From Betaproteobacteria bacterium Ga0077532 (GTDB lineage: Bacteria; Pseudomonadota; Gammaproteobacteria; Burkholderiales; Ga0077523), in the NCBI GenBank assembly GCA_001464895.1, contig LNEE01000022.1:1-44957 (forward strand): 44,957 nucleotides of DNA, given 5' to 3'. This document shows positions 24,960 through 34,240 of the stretch, piece by piece. The notes under the pieces were generated by a model. The model made no database searches, was not told the DNA's origin, and saw only the letters and a list, made by a program, of their open reading frames with translations. Positions within the stretch are counted from its first letter, which is position 1; the number at the start of each line of letters is the position of its first letter. The position numbers and the translations under genes were made by a program.

Positions 24960-26438
24960 ATGACCGAACAGGATTTCAAGCAGTACGCCGCCCAAGGCTA
25001 TAACCGCGTTCCCGTGGTCCTCGAGACCCTCGCGGATCTCGACACCCCACTTTCCGTCTACCTCAAGCTCGGCAACCGCCCGTACTCGTATCTGCTCGAA
25101 TCCGTGCAGGGGGGGGAGCGGTTCGGCCGCTACTCGTTCATCGGGTTGCCCGCGGAGCTGCGCTTCGAAGTGCGCGGCCACGTGTGCAGCGAGTACCGCG
25201 GCAACACGCTGCTGTCGCAGACCGAGCAGGAGGATCCGCTCGAATGGGTCCGCGAATCGCACGCGCGGTTCAAGGCGCCTGCGATCCCCGATCTGCCGCG
25301 GTTCGCGGGCGGGCTCGTCGGCTACTTCGGCTACGACACCGTGCGCTACATCGAGAAGCGCGTGTCGCAGGCCGACAAGCCGGACGTCCTGGGCTGCCCC
25401 GACATCCTGCTGCTGCTCTCCGATCGCCTGGCGGTGGTCGACAACTTGTCCGGGCGCCTGTATCTCGTCGTCTATGCCGATCCGCGAGTGGATGGCGCGT
25501 ATGCCGAGGCACGGATGCAGCTGAACGTCCTGCTGCAGGCCCTGCGCCAGCCCGTCGCGATGCCGGCCGAGGTGCCTGCGCCACCGGCCGTGCCGCAGTC
25601 GGAGTTCAGCGAGGATGCCTTCATCGAGGCGGTCGAGCGCGCGAAGCGATACGTCTTCGACGGCGACATCATGCAGGTCGTGCTCTCGCAGCGTCTGTCG
25701 CATCCGTATCCCGCCTCCCCGCTGTCGCTGTATCGCGCGCTGCGGGCGCTGAATCCGTCGCCGTACATGTTCTATTACGACATGGGCGGCTTCCACGTCG
25801 TGGGCGCGAGCCCCGAGATCCTGGTGCGGCTCGAAGGCACGGCAGTCACGGTGCGTCCGATCGCCGGCACGCGGGCGCGCGGCGCCACGCGGGAGGACGA
25901 CCTCGCGTTGGAGCAGGAACTGCTCGCCGATCCGAAGGAGCGCGCCGAGCACGTGATGCTCATGGACCTCGGCCGCAACGACCTCGGTCGCGTCGCCAAG
26001 ACCGGCACCGTGCGCGTCACCGAGAACATGAACGTCGAGCGGTACTCCCACGTGATGCACATCGTCTCGAACGTCGAGGGGACGCTGAAACCGGGGCTGG
26101 ATGCCATCGCCGTCCTCCGCGCGACGTTTCCGGCTGGTACGGTGAGCGGTGCGCCGAAGGTGCGGGCGATGGAGATCATCGACGAGCTGGAGCCGTCGAA
26201 GCGCGGCATCTATGCGGGTGCGGTGGGCTATCTCGGCTTCAACGGCGACATGGACCTCGCGATCGCCATCCGCACCGCCGTCATCAAGGACGGTCGCCTG
26301 TTCGTGCAGGCCGGTGCAGGCATCGTGGCGGACTCCGTCCCGGCCAGTGAATGGACCGAGACCCAGAACAAGGCCCGCGCGATCCTGCGGGCGGCCGAAA
26401 TGGCGCAGGCCGGGTTGTTCTCCGGCCGCAAGGTGTGA
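24960..26438 (+). CDS. trpE: anthranilate synthase component I
   Basis: The 492-residue enzyme makes anthranilate from chorismate using ammonia delivered by TrpG. The N-terminal part contains the [18 protein letters not shown] element, whose LLES is part of the Trp feedback site. The C-terminal chorismate-binding domain has [70 protein letters not shown] and [15 protein letters not shown]. The ATG at 24960 follows CGGAG. It is followed after 10 bases by trpG. Confidence 0.96.
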   Translation: MTEQDFKQYAAQGYNRVPVVLETLADLDTPLSVYLKLGNRPYSYLLESVQGGERFGRYSFIGLPAELRFEVRGHVCSEYRGNTLLSQTEQEDPLEWVRESHARFKAPAIPDLPRFAGGLVGYFGYDTVRYIEKRVSQADKPDVLGCPDILLLLSDRLAVVDNLSGRLYLVVYADPRVDGAYAEARMQLNVLLQALRQPVAMPAEVPAPPAVPQSEFSEDAFIEAVERAKRYVFDGDIMQVVLSQRLSHPYPASPLSLYRALRALNPSPYMFYYDMGGFHVVGASPEILVRLEGTAVTVRPIAGTRARGATREDDLALEQELLADPKERAEHVMLMDLGRNDLGRVAKTGTVRVTENMNVERYSHVMHIVSNVEGTLKPGLDAIAVLRATFPAGTVSGAPKVRAMEIIDELEPSKRGIYAGAVGYLGFNGDMDLAIAIRTAVIKDGRLFVQAGAGIVADSVPASEWTETQNKARAILRAAEMAQAGLFSGRKV

Positions 26439-26448
26439 GGGGACGGCC

Positions 26449-27021
26449 ATGCTGCTGATGATCGATAACTACGACTCCTTCACCTACAACCTCGTGCAAT
26501 ACCTCGGTGAGCTGGGTGAGGACGTCCGCGTCTACCGCAACGATGAGATCACGCTTGAAGAGGTCGCCGACCTCGCGCCGGCCCGCATCGTCGTCTCTCC
26601 CGGGCCGTGCACGCCGAAGGAGGCCGGCATCTCGGTGCCGCTCATCCGGCGGTTCGCGGGGCGCATCCCGATCCTGGGTGTCTGCCTCGGGCATCAGGCC
26701 ATCGGCGAGGCCTTCGGCGGGAAGATCGTCCATGCGCAGCAGGTCATGCACGGCAAGACGTCGCTCGTGCACCATCGCGACGCTGGCGTCTTCCGCGGGC
26801 TTCCGAATCCGCTGACAGCCACGCGGTACCACTCGCTCGTGATCGAGCGCGACAGCCGACCCGAGGTGCTGGAGGTGACGGCCTGGACCGACGATGGCGA
26901 GATCATGGGCGTGCGTCACCGCGATCTCGCGGTCGAGGGTGTGCAGTTCCATCCGGAATCGATCCTGACGGAGTGCGGGCATGAACTCCTCCGCAACTTT
27001 CTGACCGAGGTCCGTCCATGA
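26449..27021 (+). CDS. trpG: anthranilate synthase component II (glutamine amidotransferase)
   Basis: The 190-residue amidotransferase releases ammonia from glutamine for TrpE and may also serve p-aminobenzoate synthesis. The class I triad is visible: Cys79 in [11 protein letters not shown], His168 and Glu170 in [10 protein letters not shown]. It starts with the typical [27 protein letters not shown] precedes the ATG. Its stop overlaps the trpD start as ATGA, so the genes are coupled. Confidence 0.96.
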   Translation: MLLMIDNYDSFTYNLVQYLGELGEDVRVYRNDEITLEEVADLAPARIVVSPGPCTPKEAGISVPLIRRFAGRIPILGVCLGHQAIGEAFGGKIVHAQQVMHGKTSLVHHRDAGVFRGLPNPLTATRYHSLVIERDSRPEVLEVTAWTDDGEIMGVRHRDLAVEGVQFHPESILTECGHELLRNFLTEVRP

Positions 27022-28046
27022 CCCCGCAGGAGGCGTTGGTCCGCGTCATCGAGCATCGCGAGATCTTCCACGAGGAGATGCTCACCGTGATGCGCGCGAT
27101 CATGAGCGGCGAGGTGTCGCCGACACTCATCGCCGCGATCCTCGTCGGCCTTCGAGTGAAGAAAGAGACGATCGGAGAGATCGCGGCCGCAGCCCAGGTG
27201 ATGCGGGAGTTCGCGACGCCGGTGGCGGTGTCGGATTCCGCGAATCTCGTCGATACCTGCGGGACGGGTGGCGATGGGGCGCACACCTTCAACATCTCCA
27301 CGGCGGCGGCCTTCGTCGCGGCGGCGGCCGGCGTCAAGATCGCCAAGCACGGCAACCGATCCGTATCGAGCAAGTCCGGCAGCGCGGATGTCCTCGAAGG
27401 CCTGGGCGCGAACATCCATCTGAATCCTGCGCAGGTCGGCCGCTGCATCGAGGAGATCGGCGTCGGCTTCATGTTCGCGCCGAACCACCACGGTGCGATG
27501 AAGCACGCCGGGCCGGTGCGCAAGGAGTTGGGCGTGCGGACCCTCTTCAACATCCTCGGGCCGTTGACCAATCCGGCCGGCGCGCGCAATCAGGTGATGG
27601 GCGTGTTCCACCCCGACCTGGTGGGCATCCAGGCGCGGGTGCTCCAGCGGTTGGGCAGCCGCCACGTGATGATCGTCCACGGCACCGATGGACTCGACGA
27701 GTTCTCCATCGCCGGCGAGACGCTCGTCGCCGAGTTGAAGGATGGCGAGGTACGGGAGTACGCGGTGCGGCCGGAACAGTTCGGGCTGCAGCGCGCCCCG
27801 ATCGACGCCATCCGCGCCGACGACGCTGCCGCATCTTGCAGCCTGGTGATGGCGGCCATCGCCGGCGAGGCGGGGCCCGCGTGCGACATTGTGGCCCTCA
27901 ACGCCGGCGCGGCGATCTACACCGCGGGCCTCACGAACACACACGAGGCCGGTGTCCGCCGCGCGATGGAGGTCGTCGCCAGCGGCGACGCCACGCGCAA
28001 GCTCGATCAGTTCGTCGCGTTCACGCGCGGTCTGTCGCAGTCCTGA
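27018..28046 (+). CDS. trpD: anthranilate phosphoribosyltransferase
   Basis: The 342-residue enzyme joins anthranilate to phosphoribosyl pyrophosphate. The family motifs are present in order: [19 protein letters not shown] (PRPP diphosphate binding), [18 protein letters not shown], the GPLTNPA loop, and [10 protein letters not shown]. The N-terminal helical region carries the dimer-forming helices. It overlaps trpG by four bases and is 15 bases before trpC. Confidence 0.96.
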   Translation: MTPQEALVRVIEHREIFHEEMLTVMRAIMSGEVSPTLIAAILVGLRVKKETIGEIAAAAQVMREFATPVAVSDSANLVDTCGTGGDGAHTFNISTAAAFVAAAAGVKIAKHGNRSVSSKSGSADVLEGLGANIHLNPAQVGRCIEEIGVGFMFAPNHHGAMKHAGPVRKELGVRTLFNILGPLTNPAGARNQVMGVFHPDLVGIQARVLQRLGSRHVMIVHGTDGLDEFSIAGETLVAELKDGEVREYAVRPEQFGLQRAPIDAIRADDAAASCSLVMAAIAGEAGPACDIVALNAGAAIYTAGLTNTHEAGVRRAMEVVASGDATRKLDQFVAFTRGLSQS

Positions 28047-28061
28047 GGAGCAACGAACGCC

Positions 28062-28856
28062 ATGTCCGACATCCTCGATCGCATCCTCGCGGTGAAGCAC
28101 CGCGAGATCGCCGCCGGGCTAGCACGCACTTCCATGGCGGCGCTCGAAGCGGCCGCCCGGGCGATGCCAGCCCCCCGGGACTTCGTCGGTGCGATGCGCG
28201 CGAAGATCTCCGCGGGCGAAGCCGCTGTCATCGCGGAAGTGAAGCGCGCCAGTCCGAGCAAAGGGCTCCTGCGGGATCCGTTCGATCCGCCTGCGATCGC
28301 CCAGACGTACGAGGCCCACGGCGCCGCCTGCTTGTCTGTGCTGACCGATGTGGAGTTCTTCCAGGGGGCCGCCGAGTATCTGGTGGCTGCGCGGGCGGCC
28401 TGCGCGCTGCCCGTGATCCGGAAGGACTTCATCGTCGACCCGTTCCAGGTGCTCGAAGCCCGCGCGATGGGCGCCGACTGCATCCTCCTGATCGTGGCGG
28501 CGCTGGAGCAGGAGGTCATGGCCTCGCTGGAGCGGCTGGCGCTGGACCTCGGGATGGCGGTGCTCGTCGAGGTCCACGACGCCGGGGAGCTCGACCGTGC
28601 CCTCGATCTCGCCACCCCGCTGGTAGGCATCAACAATCGCAACCTGCGAACCTTCGAGACCTCTCTCGAAACCACGCTCGGACTCCTCGATGCGATTCCC
28701 CCGGACCGCTTGGTGATCACCGAGAGCGGTATCCACTCTCGCGACGATGTTCGCCGTATGCGTGATCGCGGCGTCGACGCCTTCCTGGTGGGCGAAGCTT
28801 TCATGCGGGCCCCGGACCCTGGCGTCGAACTCGCCCGGCTGTTCTCTGCTGGGTGA
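28062..28856 (+). CDS. trpC: indole-3-glycerol phosphate synthase
   Basis: The 264-residue TIM-barrel enzyme closes the indole ring. It has the N-terminal helix with IAVKHREI-like [12 protein letters not shown], the catalytic [13 protein letters not shown], the [12 protein letters not shown] strand, the second catalytic Lys in [25 protein letters not shown] and the phosphate site ITESGI...FLVGEAFM. It is monofunctional, not fused to trpF. It appears to be the last gene of the gph-trpEGDC run; no clear terminator follows directly. Confidence 0.96.
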   Translation: MSDILDRILAVKHREIAAGLARTSMAALEAAARAMPAPRDFVGAMRAKISAGEAAVIAEVKRASPSKGLLRDPFDPPAIAQTYEAHGAACLSVLTDVEFFQGAAEYLVAARAACALPVIRKDFIVDPFQVLEARAMGADCILLIVAALEQEVMASLERLALDLGMAVLVEVHDAGELDRALDLATPLVGINNRNLRTFETSLETTLGLLDAIPPDRLVITESGIHSRDDVRRMRDRGVDAFLVGEAFMRAPDPGVELARLFSAG

Positions 28857-29253
28857 CCCGCTGGCCGATTGCGGTTCCGCGCCGCGAATGCGTGCTTGCC
28901 GCAATGCGTCTTCACTGTAGGGTTTTCCAGAAATGTGTTGTTTTTGGAGCATTTCTGCCGCAATGCACAACAATAATCTGGTGGAGCTATATCAGCTAAC
29001 CCCCGGAGCCTGGGCACTTTCGTTTTTCGTCGTAGCGCCAACTGAGCGCTGTCGGGGAGTGTTGCAAACGCGCAACAAAATTTGCTCCGAACCGCAAAAA
29101 TCCCATTGCCGCTCTTGTTGATGGGGGGGGCGCTCGGCAGAATCCGCTCACCACTCCGGGAAGGGGTAGGTACTGAGTTGTATGTGCCAGTGCGGCGCTG
29201 TGGCCGCAAAACGCTCTCCCGGGCCGTCTTGGCCCAAATTTCAAGGAGTCAAC
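28857..29253. promoter_or_regulatory. long porin leader region with 11-bp direct repeats
   Basis: No gene is visible in these nearly 400 bases. The sequence is AT-richer than its neighbours in the middle. TGCCGCAATGC occurs at 28897-28907 and again at 28956-28966, and GTTGC...GCAAC forms an inverted repeat near 29061-29076. AAGGAG lies just before the porin ATG. A promoter with regulator sites for the porin is likely, though I cannot fix a -35/-10 pair. Confidence 0.45.
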
Positions 29254-30462
29254 ATGAAAGTGAAACTCATCGTAGCCGCCGTGGCCGCAGCGTTCGTTGC
29301 GCCGATCGCCAGCGCCGACGTCACCATCTCCGGTACCTTCGCCCCGTTGATCGGCAACACGAAGACCGACTCGACCAACGCCGTCACCAGCCCGACGGGC
29401 AACGCGATCGGTGCCGTGCAGGGCTTCAGCAGCACCTTCTTCAACGACGCCGCCTCCCGCCTCACGATCGAGAGCAAGGAAGACATCGGCGACGGCAACG
29501 GCGCTGGCGCCTTCATCCAGATCCGGGGCACGAACGGTACCCTCGACGACTTCAACGGTGAGAACAAGGGCCTGACCCCGTTCCGCTGGGGTGTGAACGT
29601 CAACGGCGGATGGGGCAAGCTGCTCGTCGGTCGTGAGTTCTCCCCGTACACGTGGACCATGATCAACAACGAAACGAACATGGGCGCCATCTGGTTCGGC
29701 CCGTTCGGCATCATGGGTCACGCTGGTGGTCAGGGCCTGTCCCTGGCGGGCGGCCCGGGCACCACGCAGCACGCCTTCTTCAAGGTCGGTACCGGTCTGC
29801 ACTACTACTCGCCCGACTTCAACGGCCTGAGCTTCAAGGCTTCGTGGATGACGGACAACGCCAAGACCGCTACGAACCGTGACATCACGGAGATGGGCTT
29901 CAGCGTGGACTACAAGCCCGCTGAAAGCATGTTCTGGCTGGGTGCGGCTTACTCCCGCCGTTCCGGTGCTGATGGTTCTGCTCCGATGAACACGCTGTTT
30001 GGTGGCCCCGCTCGCGTTGGCGCCGGCACGCTTTCCTCCACCGACCAAGTCATGCTCGTCGGCGGTGGCATCGCTGTGGGTGACCTGACGGTCGGCCTGT
30101 GGTGGGACCGGGTGTCGTACAAGACCAACGGCGTGGCCGCTGGCCTGTCCGAAATCTCCCGCGACGCGATCTGGATCCCGGTGAGCTACACGCTCGAAGC
30201 CGGCAAGATCGGCGCCTCCTACATGCAGGCGCTGGAGTCCGATGGTACGAACGTCGGTGGCACCTTCAACGGTTCCAACACCGGGGCGAGCATCATCCAG
30301 CTGTCCTACGCTCACAACCTGAGCAAGCAAACGCAGCCCTACGTGATGCTCTCCATGGGCAACGCCGGGGACAACAGCGCGTTCAACGGCCCGTTCGGCA
30401 ACGGCGGCGGTCTGGGCGGTGGTTATCGCTCGCTCGTCGTGGGTCTGCAGCACAGCTTCTGA
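29254..30462 (+). CDS. outer-membrane porin, Gram-negative (Porin_4-like)
   Basis: The 402-residue protein has a Sec signal peptide MKVKLIVAAVAAAFVAPIASA and then a chain of alternating beta-strand patterns. It has DVTISGTFAPLIG at the start, FNDAASRLTIESKEDIGDGN, GGWGKLLVGREFSPYTW (the usual first-strand region of betaproteobacterial porins) and ends in a terminal Phe (VVGLQHSF) that serves as the BAM recognition signal. It would be a trimeric general diffusion porin. AAGGAG precedes the ATG; a longer frame upstream is not the real start. Two tandem terminators follow, which fits a highly expressed single gene. Confidence 0.88.
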   Translation: MKVKLIVAAVAAAFVAPIASADVTISGTFAPLIGNTKTDSTNAVTSPTGNAIGAVQGFSSTFFNDAASRLTIESKEDIGDGNGAGAFIQIRGTNGTLDDFNGENKGLTPFRWGVNVNGGWGKLLVGREFSPYTWTMINNETNMGAIWFGPFGIMGHAGGQGLSLAGGPGTTQHAFFKVGTGLHYYSPDFNGLSFKASWMTDNAKTATNRDITEMGFSVDYKPAESMFWLGAAYSRRSGADGSAPMNTLFGGPARVGAGTLSSTDQVMLVGGGIAVGDLTVGLWWDRVSYKTNGVAAGLSEISRDAIWIPVSYTLEAGKIGASYMQALESDGTNVGGTFNGSNTGASIIQLSYAHNLSKQTQPYVMLSMGNAGDNSAFNGPFGNGGGLGGGYRSLVVGLQHSF

Positions 30463-30493
30463 TCCAGGCAGTACCAGGATCTGCAGGTCAGGA

Positions 30494-30520
30494 ATGGGCA
30501 CCCTCGGGTGCCCATTTTTT
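30494..30520 (+). terminator. first intrinsic terminator after the porin gene
   Basis: ATGGGCACC and GGTGCCCAT form a strong stem with a short CTC-type loop, followed by a run of six T. It lies about 30 bases after the porin stop. Confidence 0.9.
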
Positions 30521-30533
30521 CTGTTGGTCAGGA

Positions 30534-30562
30534 ACGGGCACCTTCGGGTGTCCGTTTTTTTT
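30534..30562 (+). terminator. second intrinsic terminator after the porin gene
   Basis: ACGGGCACC and GGTGTCCGT pair around a TTCG tetraloop, followed by a run of eight T. The stem resembles the first terminator, so the pair may have arisen by duplication. Confidence 0.9.
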
Positions 30563-30655
30563 GTGTGGTTCCCCCGGTCGATGCACGGCTTCACCGATGA
30601 GTGGATCCTCACCTTCCACGTCGCCGCGGACGGTAGGGCATGAGACGATCGACGC

Positions 30656-31720
30656 ATGAATCGTCGTCGTGCGCTCCTCGCCGGACTCGCAGCCTTGCCC
30701 CTCGAGGCAAGCGCGGTCAGTTGGGCACCAGTCCTTCCAGGGCGACGTCTTGAATTTCCTGCCGACCACGGCGCCCACACTGCGTATCGCACCGAATGGT
30801 GGTACGCGACCGGCTGGCTACGGACCGCCGACGGGCGTGATCTCGGTGTGCAGATCACCTTCTTCCGCAACCGGCCCGGCGTGCAGGAAGGCACCCGCAG
30901 CCGCTTCGCACCGGCGCAACTGCTCTTCGCGCACGCGGCGCTCGCCGACCCCGAGATCGGGAGACTCCTGCACGACCAGCGCGCTGCCCGGGAAGGATTC
31001 GGCCTCGCCAGTGCGTCGACGCGCACCACGGACGTCCGGATCGACGACTGGCAGTTCACGCTCGACGGTTCGACCTATCGTGCCCGCATCTCCGGCCGGG
31101 AGTTCGGCCTCGATCTCGCCCTTGTGGCGACCACCCCGATGCTGCTCCAGGGCGATGCCGGCCTGAGCCGCAAGGGCCCTCTTCCGGCACAGGCCAGCTA
31201 CTACTACAGCAGACCGCATCTGCAGGTGTCCGGTCGTGTCCTGCGCGGCAAGCGCGCGATCGAGGTAACCGGCACCGCCTGGCTCGATCACGAATGGTCG
31301 AGCGAGATCCTCGGCGCCGAGGCCACGGGCTGGGACTGGTGCGGCATCAACCTGCACGACGGCGGTGCGCTGATGGCATTCCGAATCCGCGACGGTGCAG
31401 GCCAGGCGATCTGGGCCGGCGGTAGCCGACGCACCTCAGACGGCCGCACGCGCATCGCGAGCCCGGTGGATGTGCGATTCGAGGTCGTTCGCGAGTGGAC
31501 CAGCGCGCGGACCGGCACCCGTTACCCGTCGAGCATGCGCATTGCTCTCTGGGGCGAGACGATCACGTTGCAGCCGTTGCTCGACGACCAGGAACTCGAT
31601 GCCCGCGGCAGCACCGGCACGATCTACTGGGAAGGCGCAGTACGCGCGTTCCGGGGCGGCAGCGAGATCGGCCGCGGCTATCTCGAACTCACCGGCTATG
31701 GTCAGCGTTTGAAGTTGTGA
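30656..31720 (+). CDS. AttH/CrtC-like lipocalin-fold hydrolase, secreted
   Basis: The 354-residue protein starts with a Tat/Sec-like leader (MNRRRALLAGLAALPLEA) containing an RRR run. The body has two lipocalin-like halves with the family markers HTAYRTEWWYATGWL, FFRNRPG, LSRKGPLPAQASYYYSRPH, AWLDHEWSSEIL and GWDWCGINLHDG, as in AttH and carotenoid 1,2-hydratase relatives (CrtC-like domain). AttH genes usually lie with an AttEFG-type ABC exporter; none is near, so the partner is elsewhere or the protein acts alone. Substrate unknown, perhaps a lipid or terpenoid. It starts 94 bases after the second porin terminator, so it is transcribed separately. Confidence 0.78.
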   Translation: MNRRRALLAGLAALPLEASAVSWAPVLPGRRLEFPADHGAHTAYRTEWWYATGWLRTADGRDLGVQITFFRNRPGVQEGTRSRFAPAQLLFAHAALADPEIGRLLHDQRAAREGFGLASASTRTTDVRIDDWQFTLDGSTYRARISGREFGLDLALVATTPMLLQGDAGLSRKGPLPAQASYYYSRPHLQVSGRVLRGKRAIEVTGTAWLDHEWSSEILGAEATGWDWCGINLHDGGALMAFRIRDGAGQAIWAGGSRRTSDGRTRIASPVDVRFEVVREWTSARTGTRYPSSMRIALWGETITLQPLLDDQELDARGSTGTIYWEGAVRAFRGGSEIGRGYLELTGYGQRLKL

Positions 31721-31766
31721 CTCCGATTGACGTTGTAACTCCCACCCCTCACTTGAAGACCGCCCC

Positions 31767-32810
31767 ATGAGCGCCACCGCCCCCGCCCGCATCCCCGCCA
31801 CCCTCATCGCCGGTGACGGCATCGGCCCCGAGATCATGGAGGCCGTGCTGGCGATCCTCGATGCCCTCGGGGCACCCTTCGACTGGGAGCCCGCCGTGGC
31901 CGGCCTCGCCGGCGTGAAGGCCGCAGGCGATCCGCTGCCCAACGCGACGCTCGACAGCATCCGGCGCACCCGCCTGGCGCTGAAGGGCCCGCTGGAGACC
32001 CCGGTGGCGGGCGGCTACCGGTCGTCGAACGTGCGGTTGCGCGAAGAGTTCAAGCTCTACGCGAATCTGCGGCCTGCCCGCTCGCTGGTCCCCGGCGGTC
32101 GCTACGAGAACATCGATCTCGTGCTGATCCGCGAGAACAACGAAGGGCTCTACATGGGCTACGAGCACTTCATCCCCATCGACGGCGATCCGCACGCCGT
32201 GGGAATGGCCACCGGCGTGAACACCCGCCAGGGCTGCCGCCGCATCCTCGAATACGCCTTCGATTACGCCATCGCGCACGAGCGCAAGAAGGTGACGGTG
32301 GTCCACAAGGCCAACATCATGAAGGCGCTCACCGGCATCTTCCTCGAGACCGCCCGCGAGATGCACGCCGACCGCTACGCCGGGCGGATCGCGATGGAGG
32401 AGATCATCGTCGACGCGTGCGCGATGAAGCTCGTGATGAATCCGTGGCAGTTCGACACGCTGGTCACCACCAACCTCTTCGGCGACATCCTGTCCGACGA
32501 GATCGCCGGCCTGGTCGGCGGCCTCGGCATGGCGCCGGGCGGCAACATCGGTGAGCATGCTGCGATCTTCGAGGCGGTCCACGGATCGGCGCCCGACATC
32601 GCCGGTCGCGGCATTGCCAACCCGACCGCGCTGCTGCTGGCTGCTGCCATGATGCTCGACCACGTGAAGCTCCCCGAGATGGCCACCCTGCTGCGCCGGG
32701 CCATCGACGAGACGCTCAACCTCGACCGCATCCGCACCGGCGATCTCGGCGGCGACGCCGACACGCAGCGCTACACCGCTGCGATCGTGTCGCGCATCCG
32801 AAACGCGTAG
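31767..32810 (+). CDS. NAD-type isocitrate dehydrogenase
   Basis: The 347-residue enzyme belongs to the isocitrate/isopropylmalate dehydrogenase family. It has LIAGDGIGPEIMEAV at the N terminus, the isocitrate-binding S-S-N-V-R-L-R segment, LVLIRENNEGLYMGYEHF with the catalytic Tyr, VVHKANIMK with the catalytic Lys, and DILSDEIAGLVGGLGMAPGGN. The cofactor loop HGSAPDIAGRGIANP carries Asp-Ile in place of the Lys-Tyr seen in NADP enzymes such as E. coli Icd, which points to NAD. The SxN substrate motif favours isocitrate over isopropylmalate, but homoisocitrate cannot be excluded. Confidence 0.85.
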   Translation: MSATAPARIPATLIAGDGIGPEIMEAVLAILDALGAPFDWEPAVAGLAGVKAAGDPLPNATLDSIRRTRLALKGPLETPVAGGYRSSNVRLREEFKLYANLRPARSLVPGGRYENIDLVLIRENNEGLYMGYEHFIPIDGDPHAVGMATGVNTRQGCRRILEYAFDYAIAHERKKVTVVHKANIMKALTGIFLETAREMHADRYAGRIAMEEIIVDACAMKLVMNPWQFDTLVTTNLFGDILSDEIAGLVGGLGMAPGGNIGEHAAIFEAVHGSAPDIAGRGIANPTALLLAAAMMLDHVKLPEMATLLRRAIDETLNLDRIRTGDLGGDADTQRYTAAIVSRIRNA

Positions 32811-32958
32811 CAACAGCCCTTAACTTCTTCGCACTTCTTTACCTTCGGGACAGACCGCCGCAAGGCGCCGCTTCGATCATGGCACCACGCGCTGCACTTC
32901 GCGGCGCACGAGGAACACCGCCCCTGCGGTGTCGCCTTACACTCCATCGGAGCCAGCC

Positions 32959-33540
32959 ATGACCGAAGACACCACTCCCCGCCGTGCCCCCCGCGGCAAG
33001 CGCAGGTTCCTCACCGGCCTTCTGACGGGAACGCTGGCCGGCGCCCTCCTGGCGACCGGCGCAGGCGTGTTCGCCCACTCGCAGGACGGCGGTGGTCCCC
33101 GCTGCCACCGGATGCACGACCGCATGGGCCCGGAAGCGATGCGTGACCGCGCGCAATTCATGGCGGATCGCATGCTCTCGAAGGTCGACGCCACCGCCGA
33201 CCAGAAAACCCGCGTGAAGGGCATCCTCGGTGGTGCGATCGATGACATCGCGAAGCTGCGCGCCGCGCACCAGTCCAACCGCGAAGCCGCCATCGCCGCA
33301 TTGTCGGCGGAGACGATCGATCGCGACCGCCTCGAAGTGCTGCGATCCGCCGAGATGGCGCTTGCCTCGAACGCCTCCGAGCGGATCACCCGCGCGCTGG
33401 CCGACGCCGCCGAAGTGCTGACCCCGGCGCAGCGGAAGACCTTTGCGGAGATGGCGCAGCACTTCCGTCGTGCGGGCATGCCGTTCGGACCGGGGATGCC
33501 CGGCGAGCACGGCCATCCCGACCGGCCGAAGCGTTCGTGA
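32959..33540 (+). CDS. Spy/CpxP-like periplasmic protein, membrane anchored
   Basis: The 193-residue protein has one N-terminal hydrophobic segment (about residues 17-39) and then a helical, His/Met-rich periplasmic part with PRCHRMHDRMGP and a C-terminal LTPAQRKTFAEM, the LTxxQ motif of the Spy/CpxP/CnrX group. Such proteins bind misfolded proteins or metal and signal to a two-component system. It is directly followed by a response regulator and a kinase, so it is probably their periplasmic accessory sensor or repressor. The ATG at 32959 follows CGGAG; the frame extends slightly upstream. Confidence 0.78.
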   Translation: MTEDTTPRRAPRGKRRFLTGLLTGTLAGALLATGAGVFAHSQDGGGPRCHRMHDRMGPEAMRDRAQFMADRMLSKVDATADQKTRVKGILGGAIDDIAKLRAAHQSNREAAIAALSAETIDRDRLEVLRSAEMALASNASERITRALADAAEVLTPAQRKTFAEMAQHFRRAGMPFGPGMPGEHGHPDRPKRS

Positions 33541-33541
33541 C

Positions 33542-34240
33542 ATGAATCCCGTTGCGGCCCGCGTCCTCCTCGTCGAGGATGATCCAGATCTCGCCGCGAT
33601 GGTCGCGGAGTACCTGGGCCGCGCGGGATTCTCCATGGCCGTGGCACCTTCGGTCGCGGCGGCCCGCCAGAGCCTCGCGGCCGAGGTGTTCGACATGCTC
33701 GTCCTCGACGTGATGCTCCCCGATGGGGACGGCTTCGACCTGTGTCGCGAGATCCGGGTCGATTCAACCGTGCCCATCCTCATGCTGACGGCCCGTGGAG
33801 ACGCCACGGACCGCATCGTCGGCCTCGAGCTCGGGGCCGACGACTACCTGCCCAAGCCGTTCGAGCCGCGTGAGCTGCTCGCGCGGCTGCGGGCCGTCCT
33901 GCGTCGTGGCCGCCCGCAGCCGTCCGCCCGTGAGCTGCTGCGCTTCGGACGCCTCGAGATCGACCGAGACGCGCGCGAGGTGCGCATCGACGGCGAACCG
34001 CGCGCGCTCACCGGCTATCAGTTCGACCTCCTGTGGGTGCTCGCGAAGAGCCCCGGACGGGTGCTTTCGCGCGATGCCCTCATGGAGCGCCTCCGCGGGC
34101 ACGACGCCGAAGCGTTCGATCGCAGCCTCGATGTCCACGTCTCGCGCATCCGCGCCGCCATCGAGGACGATCCCAAGGTGCCTCGTCGCATCCTCACCGT
34201 CCGTGGCGCCGGCTACGTCTTCGCGAAGATCCAGCCGTGA
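33542..34240 (+). CDS. OmpR-family response regulator
   Basis: The 232-residue regulator has a receiver domain with acidic pocket EDD at 12-14, phosphoacceptor Asp56 in LVLDVMLPDGDG, LMLTARGD with the switch Thr83, and Lys105 in YLPKPF. The DNA-binding winged helix follows with LTGYQFDLLWVLAKSPGRVL and SLDVHVSRIRAAIEDDPK and the usual GAGYVF ending. It starts one base after the Spy-like stop and overlaps the kinase start as GTGA. It resembles CpxR-type envelope-stress regulators by context. Confidence 0.93.
   Translation: MNPVAARVLLVEDDPDLAAMVAEYLGRAGFSMAVAPSVAAARQSLAAEVFDMLVLDVMLPDGDGFDLCREIRVDSTVPILMLTARGDATDRIVGLELGADDYLPKPFEPRELLARLRAVLRRGRPQPSARELLRFGRLEIDRDAREVRIDGEPRALTGYQFDLLWVLAKSPGRVLSRDALMERLRGHDAEAFDRSLDVHVSRIRAAIEDDPKVPRRILTVRGAGYVFAKIQP

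Noticed and set aside
24642..26450. Minus-strand open frame of 602 codons opposite trpE
   Set aside because: Shadow of trpE, no motifs of its own.
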